Shown here one piece after another: positions 15,447 through 23,380 of a stretch of 34,190 nt of DNA. The position numbers and the translations under genes were made by a program. Source of the stretch: Pleurocapsa minor HA4230-MV1 (lineage in GTDB: Bacteria > Cyanobacteriota > Cyanobacteriia > Cyanobacteriales > Xenococcaceae); the NCBI GenBank assembly GCA_019359095.1, contig JAHHHZ010000009.1, positions 1 through 34,190 of the forward strand, given 5' to 3'. The notes under the pieces are model-generated. The model had not been told where the DNA came from. It did no database searches and saw nothing but the letters and a program-made list of their open reading frames with translations. Numbering within the stretch: the first letter of the stretch is position 1; every line of letters begins with the position of its first letter.

Positions 15447-16817
15447 GTGGAGCAGAAAAGCAATTTAAAACCCCAATATTGCAATCAGGAATTAACGGAA
15501 TTTAATCAGAATTTGGTAGCTACCTATTACCAAAGAGGTAAGAGTAATCTTAGGCTGAAAAATTATCTGGCGGCTCTTCAAGATTTTGATACAGTTCTAG
15601 AAATCGATCCGCAAAACGTCAAAGCTTATTTAATTCGTGGCTATACCTACGGAGAAATCAAAGATTTTAACCAAGAAATTGCTAATTACAGTACAGCAAT
15701 TGTCCTTAATCCTAAATTAGCAAAAGCTTACCGTAGTCGAGGCTATGCCTATGGTATTCTGCAACAATATCAACAGGCGATCGCCGATCTCAATCAGGCA
15801 GTAAAATTAGACCCTAACTATATTCAAGCCTACTTTAATCTTGCCTGTATTTATCATCTTGTAGCACAACATCATCTTGCTATAGATAATTTTACTCAAG
15901 TAATCCAGTTAGACCCACAAAACGCTCAAGCTTATTATCATCGGGGTAATATTTATCAATACCTAGAAGATTATCCAGCCGCGATCGATGATTTTACCCA
16001 GGTAATTGTTTATAATCCCGACCATGCTCAAGCATATCGTAGTCGCGGACAGGTGCATTTCCAGCGAGAAAATTATCGCAGTGCCATTATTGACTATAGC
16101 CAAGCAATTTTCCTCAATCCACAAGATTGGCAATCCCTTTACTATCAGGGACATTCTTACCGACAGTTGGCAGATTATCCTAATGCTTGGGCAAGCTATA
16201 GTGAGGTGATTAAGTTGAAACCTCGATTAGCTAGTATTTATCGGGATCGTGGCTATGTCAGCGGTAAACTAAAAGATTATACTGGAGCGATCGCCGATTA
16301 CACTCATGGAATTAAATGTGAGCCTCAGCATCCTGTCAATTATTATCATCGGGCTAATGCTCATAGTTTTTTGCGACAAGATCGACAGGCGATCGCCGAT
16401 TACACTAAATGTATTGAGCTAGAGCCAAATTATCACCAAGCTTATTTTAATCGTGGTGTTGCCTACAGTTCACTGCGAGAATATCATAAGGCGATTGATG
16501 ATTATAATTTGGCACTGACTACCTTGGCACTGACTAACAAGTCTCAATCACCCGTAATTTATAATAATCGTGGCATTGCTTATCAACAACTTAAGCAATA
16601 TCAGCAAGCGATCGCCGACTATACCCAGGCAATCTTTTTGGACTCTGACTATGCTGATGCTTATTACAATCGAGCCTTAGTTCACCATCTTTTAAAAAAT
16701 CAACAGAAATTTTTCCAAGACTTAGCTACAGCCCAAAATCTATTTTTAAAACAGAAAAAAGTTAAGCTAGCACAACGAGCTTCCGAAATGATCCAACAAT
16801 TAGATCAGGGCATTTAA
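15447..16817 (+). CDS. TPR-repeat protein, first of a pair
   Basis: This 456-aa protein is almost entirely tetratricopeptide repeats, about a dozen 34-residue units with the pattern AIADY..AI.LDP....AYY.RG, each a pair of antiparallel helices. Such proteins are scaffolds for protein-protein binding; the partner is unknown. No signal peptide or membrane span is visible, so it is probably cytoplasmic. The start is a GTG at 15447; no alternative ATG precedes the repeats. The repeat phase is broken near residues 355-370 by a short insert (LALTTLALTNKSQ). A related TPR gene follows 34 bases downstream, implying duplication and an operon. Confidence 0.88.
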   Translation: MEQKSNLKPQYCNQELTEFNQNLVATYYQRGKSNLRLKNYLAALQDFDTVLEIDPQNVKAYLIRGYTYGEIKDFNQEIANYSTAIVLNPKLAKAYRSRGYAYGILQQYQQAIADLNQAVKLDPNYIQAYFNLACIYHLVAQHHLAIDNFTQVIQLDPQNAQAYYHRGNIYQYLEDYPAAIDDFTQVIVYNPDHAQAYRSRGQVHFQRENYRSAIIDYSQAIFLNPQDWQSLYYQGHSYRQLADYPNAWASYSEVIKLKPRLASIYRDRGYVSGKLKDYTGAIADYTHGIKCEPQHPVNYYHRANAHSFLRQDRQAIADYTKCIELEPNYHQAYFNRGVAYSSLREYHKAIDDYNLALTTLALTNKSQSPVIYNNRGIAYQQLKQYQQAIADYTQAIFLDSDYADAYYNRALVHHLLKNQQKFFQDLATAQNLFLKQKKVKLAQRASEMIQQLDQGI

Positions 16818-16851
16818 TGAGCAATGAACAAGTTAATCAGTAATCAATAAT

Positions 16852-17904
16852 ATGGCTATAGAATGGGAATCGTCAGATTATCAAGATGCTCTGACAGAGT
16901 TAAACCTCGAATTACAGCAAAATCCCGACGATATTGATGCCTATTATGCTAGAAGCGAACTTTACTATAGCGTAGAAGACTATGATGCAGGGATCAAAGA
17001 TCTTAATGCGATTCTGCAACGAAACAGTCAAGAGGTTTTAGCCTACATGTTTCGTGCTTATGGTTACGGACAGTTAAACAATTATCGGCTCGCTATTGAT
17101 GATTACAATACTGTCTTAGATTTATCTCCTAAGTATGCCAAGGCTTATTTTAATCGCGGTACTACATACCATAAATTAGAACAATATCAGCAAGCGATCG
17201 CCGATTTTGATTTAGCTATAAAAATCGATCCCGACTATGCCGATGCTTACTACAACCGAGCTATAGTTAAAAATCAGTTAGAGTATTATCAAGAAGCGAT
17301 CGCCGACTATACGGAGGTAATTCGCCTACAACCGAATGAGCAAGCAGCCTACTATAACCGAGGCAACACCTACAATAAAATAAAACAATATTCTCAAGCT
17401 CTAGCAGATTATAATCGAGCCATTTCCCTTAAGCCCGAAGATTTAGAAGCTTACTATAATCGGGCTAATGTTTACCATAAAACTCAAGCTTATTCTGAGG
17501 CGATCGCTGACTATAACCATGTCATCAAATTTAATTCTCGTCACGCACCAACCTATTACAATCGGGGAACAACTTATTTAGCGACTCAGGATTTTGACCA
17601 GGCGATCGTTGATTTCACTAAGGCAATCAAACTTAATCCCAACTATACCGAAGCTTATTACAATCGTGCTGTGGCAGCTAACAAAATTGGGGAATATCAA
17701 AAAGCGATCGCCGATCATCAACAGGCGATTAAGCTCAAACCCAACTATGCTGAAGCTTATGGCAACTTGGGGTTAGTTTATCAAACTATAGGAGATAAAA
17801 AGCAGGCAATTAAGCACCTCAAGCAGGCAGCAACGCTATTTAAACAGCAAAATAATCAGGCTTTATCTCAATATGTGGAAGATAAACTAGCATCTTTTAA
17901 TTAA
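16852..17904 (+). CDS. TPR-repeat protein, second of a pair
   Basis: This 350-aa paralogue of the preceding gene has about ten TPR units in regular 34-residue phase, with consensus AIADYNRAI.L.P....AYYNRG. The unit helices are more uniform than in the upstream gene, suggesting recent repeat amplification. HIP1 octamers fall at the same point of several units. The C-terminal units (GNLGLVYQTIGDKKQAIKHL) end the solenoid with a capping helix. Cytoplasmic, function unknown. It ends just before a small palindromic element (17911-17942). Confidence 0.88.
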   Translation: MAIEWESSDYQDALTELNLELQQNPDDIDAYYARSELYYSVEDYDAGIKDLNAILQRNSQEVLAYMFRAYGYGQLNNYRLAIDDYNTVLDLSPKYAKAYFNRGTTYHKLEQYQQAIADFDLAIKIDPDYADAYYNRAIVKNQLEYYQEAIADYTEVIRLQPNEQAAYYNRGNTYNKIKQYSQALADYNRAISLKPEDLEAYYNRANVYHKTQAYSEAIADYNHVIKFNSRHAPTYYNRGTTYLATQDFDQAIVDFTKAIKLNPNYTEAYYNRAVAANKIGEYQKAIADHQQAIKLKPNYAEAYGNLGLVYQTIGDKKQAIKHLKQAATLFKQQNNQALSQYVEDKLASFN

Positions 17905-17910
17905 GCAAGA

Positions 17911-17942
17911 GCGATTAACTCGAAGGGTTACGCTACGCGATG
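17911..17942. repeat. Small palindromic element
   Basis: The sequence begins GCGATTAACTCGAAGGGTTA and ends in GCGATGG. It contains the inverted repeat AACTCGAAGGGTT with a HIP1-like rim, and is the same class as the elements at 3845 and 25437. It sits six bases after the TPR gene stop. Confidence 0.5.
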
Positions 17943-17996
17943 GACTATGTTTAAGAGGGCTATGAAAACTCCAGTCTAAACGTTATCACGACACAA

Positions 17997-18386
17997 TTAT
18001 GGGTTTCTCCCAAAATTTTCTTCATGAGATACATCAGTCAGTTTTAATAGTATTTTGGTAGCTGCTGATAAAAGTTTTTCCAGTTCTTCAGACTCTACTA
18101 ATGACCAGATTAACTGAGGATCGACTCTAAAATACTCGTGTATGGCCATATTTCGGAATCCAATAATCTGCCTCCACGGAATTTCTGGGTAGTCCTCCAA
18201 TATCTCTTTGGGAATTCTGTTACTCGCTTCTCCAATAATTTCAAGTCTCCGAATGATTGCGTCTTGTAAAATTTCATCCTCAAAAAAGCTATCCTTTCCC
18301 CTTGAAGCATATTTTTTAACTTTGTGAATACACTCTATGATGTCTTCTACAAAATACCTCGTAGAGCGAATTTTTTTTTCTGTCAT
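17997..18386 (-). CDS. hepT: HepT-type HEPN toxin
   Basis: This 129-aa HEPN-domain protein is the toxin half of a HepT/MntA module. The signature R-x4-H-x-Y is RNMAIHEY, with Arg78, His83 and Tyr85; HepT toxins are RNA-acting and their Tyr is AMPylated by MntA. The preceding IIGEASNRIP and the downstream long helices are typical of the family (formerly DUF86). Its partner mntA lies upstream on the same strand, 147 bases away, which is wider than the usual overlap or close spacing. The protein begins with a basic stretch (MTEKKIRSTRYF). It is probably transcribed with mntA. Confidence 0.9.
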   Translation of the reverse strand: MTEKKIRSTRYFVEDIIECIHKVKKYASRGKDSFFEDEILQDAIIRRLEIIGEASNRIPKEILEDYPEIPWRQIIGFRNMAIHEYFRVDPQLIWSLVESEELEKLLSAATKILLKLTDVSHEENFGRNP

Positions 18387-18533
18387 TAGTTACATAAACA
18401 CTCTTTCTTAACCTACAAACATCTTTAAACATCTTTAGTTAAGTAGGGAGGCAAAATAATTTATCAGACTCGATCAGAAATTTTCTTCATAGTGCCTAGT
18501 GCCTACATTTTATATTTAATTACAACCAGCAAC

Positions 18534-18833
18534 TTATAAATTGGATATGAGGATGGCATCATTTAAAATGCTTTCTCGCATCCCCTCGCGAAGACTAGTA
18601 CTGGGAGCAAGATCCACTTTTAACTTTAATAGGTCTTCTAGTTCTTGTTTAAGTCTGATGAAATCTATTAAGTTTTGCCCCTCGCCAACATCGATCAGAA
18701 AATCAATATCGCTATTGTCAACAGCTTGTTCTCTTGAGACAGAACCGAACACTCTAATGTTTAAGGCTTTGTTTGCTTCTGCAAGTCTGAGAATCTGATC
18801 CTTAAACTTTTTTAAATGCTCTAAATTCATCAT
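18534..18833 (-). CDS. mntA: MntA-type minimal nucleotidyltransferase antitoxin
   Basis: This 99-aa protein has the minimal nucleotidyltransferase fold. The motif GSVSREQAVDNSDIDFLID gives Gly30-Ser31 and, ten residues later, Asp42 and Asp44 (G-S-x10-D-x-D), the metal and nucleotide site. MntA blocks HepT by adding AMP to the tyrosine of its R-x4-H-x-Y motif. The length and C-terminal TSLREGMRESILNDAIL helix are normal. Two ATG codons (18833 and 18830) adjoin and either may be used. Confidence 0.9.
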   Translation of the reverse strand: MMNLEHLKKFKDQILRLAEANKALNIRVFGSVSREQAVDNSDIDFLIDVGEGQNLIDFIRLKQELEDLLKLKVDLAPSTSLREGMRESILNDAILISNL

Positions 18834-18941
18834 TAGTTTTTTATAAGATAAACTATCCTCAAAGCTACTAATATCTTACTTTTGATAAATGATATCAGCA
18901 ATAATTTCTAACGATATATTACATTACTCCTTGCAAAAGAT

Positions 18942-20426
18942 TTACTGCCGTAAACTACGAGTTTGTTCAAGGATATCTTCAATGTCTTCTTGGGAAAGAC
19001 GCTCAACATAGTTAATTTTAATTTCTTCTAATAAATCAACCAACAGTAGCTCGATTTTATTCATACTCTGCTGCGCCTGTAGCTCACTAGAAATTGACTT
19101 ACCCACATTGCTAATTAAGCTCTCGACGAGGCGATCGAACTGCTTGTCTTCTGCTAAAGCTGCTTGGAGAGTGCTACTAAAAGCACTATAACTTTGGGAC
19201 ACTAGCTGATGACTGATGCTGGCGATGGTGCGATCGCCTCCTGGTATTATTTTAATTCCTCGATAAGCTGGGCTTTGCTTCAATGCTTTTTCGATGCTAT
19301 ATTGCAGCAGAGTTTCCACTTCAGGTTGAATTGCTGGTAAAACGCGATCTGCAGTTACTTTAGCTAAAATTCTGACCAGTTCAATAATTTCATTAGTGCC
19401 GTTAAGATCGACATAAGCATTAGTAGCTTGTTGAGATAGCAGCCGCTCAAGCTCGCCATTTCTAATTGAAGCTTGAATTTGATTAATTATACGGATAATC
19501 ACGACTTCTGTCACATCTTCGGCAATTCCTGCCACTAAACCTTGACTAAGCTGCTTCTGAATCGAGTTTAAGTTAATTATCTGTGCCTGATTTAAACGAA
19601 TTGTCACGGGAATAACCCTTAGCCAGCGCCAAATAGGCAACAGGAAGAAAATATCATACCAGCGCCAGAGCATTGCATCAAGCCAGCTTACGCCTACTCG
19701 ACGACGACTAATGAACCAAGTTCGTGCCAAAAATTCGAGACCAAACAAAACGCCAAAAGGAAAATCAATCAAACCAAAGTAGTCAACATAACCACCATTT
19801 TCGCCAATGGCTCGATAATAGTTGGTTTCCAACAGGGGTTTAATTTCCGCGTCAAAAAAAGCCATTTCTTCAGCAACCCTACCTTTAAAGTAGTCGGGAG
19901 TCCAAAAACGCCAAAATGCAGCTTTGGCTGAATTATCTCGATTCGGAAGATGCGATCGCATCCTGTTTTTAATTCTTTCTAAATTACCCGTTTTATTTGC
20001 TTCTGCAAAAGCATTGGTTTGAATTATTTCCAGACTCCGACGGCGGATATCACCAAAAAGAGTCTTAGCGTTAGCCGAATCAACGCCGTTAGCTGCCAAC
20101 TCCAGCTTTAGTTGTTCCACTTTAGCTAAATATTCTTGCGTATCCCGATTAGGAATAATCCCCTTCACCACATCGTATTGAGTGATCGACCTAGAAATAT
20201 TTTCGGGTAGTAAGTCTAGTTTGATACCAGCATACTGCACATAGGCAGTATTAATTTTGCCTAGAGTAACTTGACCCAACAGCCAAAAATCCCTCAAAGG
20301 GACATAACTAAGATCAAAACCTACAATGGTGAGGTTAATTACAGCTACTAAAGCCATAAACCTCTCTAACCAAAGATTTGGTCGGTATCTTTTAACTCTT
20401 CTAGGAGTTCGTTTAACAATAGCCAC
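18942..20426 (-). CDS. Large membrane protein of unknown function
   Basis: This 494-aa protein has a basic N-terminus (residues 1-20), a first membrane span at about 23-45 (FMALVAVINLTIVGFDLSYV), a soluble region, and two close hydrophobic segments at about 212-232 and 255-275 (FLLPIWRWLRVIPVTIRL), with a basic loop containing SRRRVG between. The last 200 residues are soluble and helical with few cysteines. The Arg-bearing third segment invites comparison with voltage-sensor helices, but spacing of charges does not support a channel. I recall similar proteins as conserved in cyanobacteria without function. It lies downstream of a TetR gene on the same strand, separated by a heptamer-repeat tract. 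Confidence 0.7.
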   Translation of the reverse strand: MAIVKRTPRRVKRYRPNLWLERFMALVAVINLTIVGFDLSYVPLRDFWLLGQVTLGKINTAYVQYAGIKLDLLPENISRSITQYDVVKGIIPNRDTQEYLAKVEQLKLELAANGVDSANAKTLFGDIRRRSLEIIQTNAFAEANKTGNLERIKNRMRSHLPNRDNSAKAAFWRFWTPDYFKGRVAEEMAFFDAEIKPLLETNYYRAIGENGGYVDYFGLIDFPFGVLFGLEFLARTWFISRRRVGVSWLDAMLWRWYDIFFLLPIWRWLRVIPVTIRLNQAQIINLNSIQKQLSQGLVAGIAEDVTEVVIIRIINQIQASIRNGELERLLSQQATNAYVDLNGTNEIIELVRILAKVTADRVLPAIQPEVETLLQYSIEKALKQSPAYRGIKIIPGGDRTIASISHQLVSQSYSAFSSTLQAALAEDKQFDRLVESLISNVGKSISSELQAQQSMNKIELLLVDLLEEIKINYVERLSQEDIEDILEQTRSLRQ

Positions 20427-20432
20427 TTAGAT

Positions 20433-20481
20433 GATTACTGATTACTGATTACTAATTACTAATTACTGATTACTAGTCACT
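20433..20481. repeat. Short tandem heptamer repeat (GATTACT)
   Basis: Six heptamers GATTACT/AATTACT run from 20433 to 20474 in phase, with a degenerate seventh (AGTCACT). A second short repeat of TTCATTG follows and overlaps the last codons of the TetR gene. The tract sits just upstream of the membrane-protein start, between it and the TetR stop. Confidence 0.9.
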
Positions 20482-20497
20482 GTTCGTTGCTCACTGT

Positions 20498-21139
20498 TCA
20501 TTGTTCATTGTTCAAAACGCCTCGCAGAAAAATATCGGAGATGCCTTCTGCCATTTCCTGCATTGCTTTGGGGGAAGCGTCGGGGTTCATAATGGTTTCT
20601 TCGGAAAAACCTGCGATCGCAAAAATACCCAAAAATACCTTCGCCACAATTTTGGGATTCATCCGCCGATAAATACCTTTTTCCATTGCCGTTTCAAAAA
20701 ATGCTTCTGCTACATCGGTCATTTTGGTGATTACTTCGGCTTGAATGCTCTCTCTTAATTCTGGGTGGTATTGAGCCTCGATAAAGCAAACCCGCATTAA
20801 GTTACTATTTTGGCGCATATTGAGCATCCGACGGCGCATTACTTGCGATACCGCTTTATAGTTACCCATTTCACTCAATTCAGTTAATAAGTCGGTGAGA
20901 ATATCCACCCAGCCAGCGGTAGCTACCTCAATTAAAATTGCTTTTTTGCTCTGGAAATGGCGAAATAAAGTACCTTCCGCTACTCCTGCTGACTTAGCTA
21001 AATCCTTGGTGGTTGTACCTTCGTAGCCGCGTTTGGCAAATAGTTGCAGTGCCGCCTGTAAGATTTTGGTGCGTGTGTCTTCTTCGGTTTGAGGAGTTTG
21101 ACGCATTTCTCGCCAGGCTTGCTGAGAAAAAATTTGCAT
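20498..21139 (-). CDS. TetR-family transcriptional regulator
   Basis: This 213-aa one-component regulator has the TetR helix-turn-helix at about residues 35-70: TRTKILQAALQLFAKRG, followed by TTTKDLAKSAGVAEGTLFR and HFQSK. The C-terminal helices form the dimerisation and ligand pocket (MRRRMLNMRQNSNLMRVCF). ATG 21139 gives the longest form; an in-frame ATG at 21106 (MRQTPQTEED) lies behind a GGCGAG site and could be the real start. It precedes the large membrane protein on the same strand and is divergent from the M16 peptidase gene, so it may regulate either. Ligand and operator are not evident. Confidence 0.92.
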   Translation of the reverse strand: MQIFSQQAWREMRQTPQTEEDTRTKILQAALQLFAKRGYEGTTTKDLAKSAGVAEGTLFRHFQSKKAILIEVATAGWVDILTDLLTELSEMGNYKAVSQVMRRRMLNMRQNSNLMRVCFIEAQYHPELRESIQAEVITKMTDVAEAFFETAMEKGIYRRMNPKIVAKVFLGIFAIAGFSEETIMNPDASPKAMQEMAEGISDIFLRGVLNNEQ

Positions 21140-21459
21140 AGGCTTTGGGTAGTTATAATTAATCGGAACGCTGTAGACAAGAAGATCGTGATTGATTGCA
21201 TAGCAGTGTCAACTATACTTCAAATCATCGTAATTGAAGATTCAGAAATTTAGCAAAAATTCGACGGTCTAGAACTCCACCATAATCGGATCTGGTAAGA
21301 GGTCAGCTTTTTTGGCTCAATTCTTTACAGATTGTTATCTATATTTATTTGTTTCTCAATTAGCATTTTGCTTAAACAACGAGGTGCAAAATCTGAGTAG
21401 AATATAACCGCAGTATTGTTACAAAAATGTTAAGCAAATTAATCACTTGGGGAGACTGA
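21140..21459. other. Divergent spacer between TetR and M16 genes
   Basis: Some 320 bases hold the divergent promoters. I see no operator palindrome that I would defend and no coding segment. A GGGGAG ribosome site lies just before the M16 start. Confidence 0.3.
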
Positions 21460-23037
21460 ATGAAATCAAATAGAGCTAGTTGTTTTGGGATAACTAAATC
21501 GCGCTGGATAGTTTTAATCGCGATCGCGGTTTTATGGTGGAATTGTGCTGGTTTATCCGTCTTAGCTGCAACTCAAACTCAACCAAAGTCATCAATTCAG
21601 CCCTATATTAATCGGGTAATAGAACAAGTTACCGAGTTTACCCTTGATAATGGTTTACAGTTTATTGTCCTGGAAAATCATGAAGCTCCCGTGGTTTCTT
21701 TCGTCACCTACGCTAATGTGGGAGGAGTTGATGAACCCGATGGTCAAACTGGTGTAGCTCATTTCCTTGAACATCTGGCTTTTAAAGGTACTAAAAAGAT
21801 TGGCACTACTAATTATCCCGCTGAAGCTAAAGAACTAGATAAACTCGACACAATTTTTGCGGAGATTCAACAGGTACAAAAGTCAGGAGATAAAACAAAA
21901 CTGGCACAGCTAACAGAACAGTTTGTGGCAACTCAAGCAGCGGCGAATCAATATGTTCAACAAAATAAATTTGGCGAGATTGTAGATACGGCGGGGGGAG
22001 TAGATTTAAATGCAGCTACTTCTGCCGATTACACTAGTTATTTTTATAGTTTTCCTGCCAACAAGCTAGAACTCTGGATGTCTTTAGAATCGGAAAGATT
22101 TCTCGAACCAGTATTCCGCGAATTTTATCAAGAAAAACAGGTGATTCTGGAAGAGAGAAGAATGCGGACTGATAATTCTCCCATCGGTAAAATGATCGAA
22201 GAATTTTTAGATACCGCCTATGATATTCATCCCTACAAACGACCTGTAATTGGCTACGAAGGAGATATTAACGCTCTGTCGAGAGAAAATGTCGAAAAGT
22301 TTTTCAAGACTTATTACTCACCGAATAATTTAACTATGGCGATCGCAGGAGATGTGTATCCTGACGAAGTACAAAAATTAGCCAAAACTTATTTCGGGCG
22401 TTTTAAAGCTCAATCCCAAACTCAACCCAGCGTCGTTACTAAAGTAGAGCCTCCCCAGTCAAAAACTAAAACAGTTACGGTCACTTTTCCTTCACAACCT
22501 TGGTATCTCGAAGGCTATCATATTCCCGCTTTGAGCGATCCTGATTATGGGGTATATGAAGTCATTGCCCAACTATTAAGTAGTGGCAGAACCTCACGTC
22601 TCTATAAATCTTTAGTAGAGGAACAGCAGTTAGCGCTCTCCGCCGAAGGTTTCAGCGGTTTTCCTGGCGATAAGTATCCCAATTTAATGTTAGTTTATGC
22701 TCTCACTTCCCCTGGTACTAGCGTCGATCGCTTAGGTACGGCGTTAAGAGCCGAAATTGAACGCCTAAAAACCGAATCTGTAACCCCAGAAGAACTCGAA
22801 CAGGTCAAAACTCAACTCAAAGCAGGTTTATTACGTACTCTAGATTCCAATATGGGTATGGCGAGGGTGCTAGCAGAATATCAGGGAAAAACTGGAAGTT
22901 GGCGCAATATATTTGAGGAATTAAAGAAACTAGAAGCTATTACTCCTCAAGATATTCAGCGAGTTGCCCTCAAAACATTTACTGAGGAAAATCGTACTAT
23001 TGGCAAGTTACTTCCTCCTACAGGAAGTAGGAAATAG
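21460..23037 (+). CDS. Exported M16-family zinc peptidase
   Basis: This 525-aa protein is an insulinase/pitrilysin-type peptidase. The first 37 residues form a signal peptide with a hydrophobic core (WIVLIAIAVLWW) ending LSVLA, so it probably acts in the periplasm or is lipid-free secreted. The zinc site is HFLEH at residues 101-105, and the third ligand is a Glu in the segment VILEERRMRTDNSP around residue 230. The second M16 half (PQSKTKTVTVTFPSQPWYLEGY onward) is inactive-type as usual. A GGGGAG ribosome site precedes the ATG. Substrates are unknown. Its last codons and stop lie inside a heptamer repeat. Confidence 0.93.
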   Translation: MKSNRASCFGITKSRWIVLIAIAVLWWNCAGLSVLAATQTQPKSSIQPYINRVIEQVTEFTLDNGLQFIVLENHEAPVVSFVTYANVGGVDEPDGQTGVAHFLEHLAFKGTKKIGTTNYPAEAKELDKLDTIFAEIQQVQKSGDKTKLAQLTEQFVATQAAANQYVQQNKFGEIVDTAGGVDLNAATSADYTSYFYSFPANKLELWMSLESERFLEPVFREFYQEKQVILEERRMRTDNSPIGKMIEEFLDTAYDIHPYKRPVIGYEGDINALSRENVEKFFKTYYSPNNLTMAIAGDVYPDEVQKLAKTYFGRFKAQSQTQPSVVTKVEPPQSKTKTVTVTFPSQPWYLEGYHIPALSDPDYGVYEVIAQLLSSGRTSRLYKSLVEEQQLALSAEGFSGFPGDKYPNLMLVYALTSPGTSVDRLGTALRAEIERLKTESVTPEELEQVKTQLKAGLLRTLDSNMGMARVLAEYQGKTGSWRNIFEELKKLEAITPQDIQRVALKTFTEENRTIGKLLPPTGSRK

Positions 23038-23063
23038 GAAATAGGAAATAAAAAATAGGAAGT
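23022..23063. repeat. Short tandem heptamer repeat (AGGAAAT) overlapping a gene end
   Basis: Six heptamers AGGAAGT/AGGAAAT/AAAAAAT lie in phase, and the M16 stop codon (TAG 23035-23037) is formed within them. The repeat therefore supplies the last residues of that protein. Confidence 0.85.
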
Positions 23064-23159
23064 AGTATTTCAAAGATGTCCTAATATCAAGTCCGCTTAA
23101 GTGCTTCTAATAAAATCTTTGCCCCAAACTAAGCGGGATAAACGCCTCTGCGTCTTTGC

Positions 23160-23216
23160 GACGCGAAGCTAGTGCTAAAGCATACCGCTTCGCATATCCT
23201 TTAGGGCGCGAGTTTT
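23160..23216. repeat. Palindromic dispersed element
   Basis: It begins GACGCGAAGCTAGTGCTAAAGC and ends CCTTTAGGGCGCGAG. GCGAAGC (23163) pairs with GCTTCGC (23187), and CTAAAG pairs with CTTTAG. A shorter copy is at 182-205. It sits in the spacer downstream of the M16 gene, which has no other gene in 343 bases. Confidence 0.6.
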
Positions 23217-23301
23217 AATTGGAATTGTTTAAACGGACTTCCTATAACGTTTTTACGCAAGGATATAATATTACTTAGCAAAAGTTTGACAAGTGCTGAC
23301 A

Positions 23302-23342
23302 AAAAAAAGCTGCATTAATTATGAATTGGTTTTAATGCAGCC
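23302..23342 (-). terminator. Rho-independent terminator of ndhD
   Basis: On the minus strand a 10-bp perfect stem GCTGCATTAA/TTAATGCAGC (23310-23319 and 23333-23342) is followed by eight T. It begins 39 bases after the ndhD stop. The plus strand has no T-run, so it serves ndhD only. Confidence 0.88.
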
Positions 23343-23380
23343 ATTGTTTATTGAGAGAATTAGAATCCAGCTTGACAACT

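Noticed and set aside
15447-17904. Regular 102-base periodicity that might suggest a repeat array or CRISPR
   Set aside because: It is the coding periodicity of 34-residue TPR units; there are no identical direct repeats with unique spacers.
18541-18798. An 85-codon plus-strand frame
   Set aside because: It is the antisense shadow of mntA.
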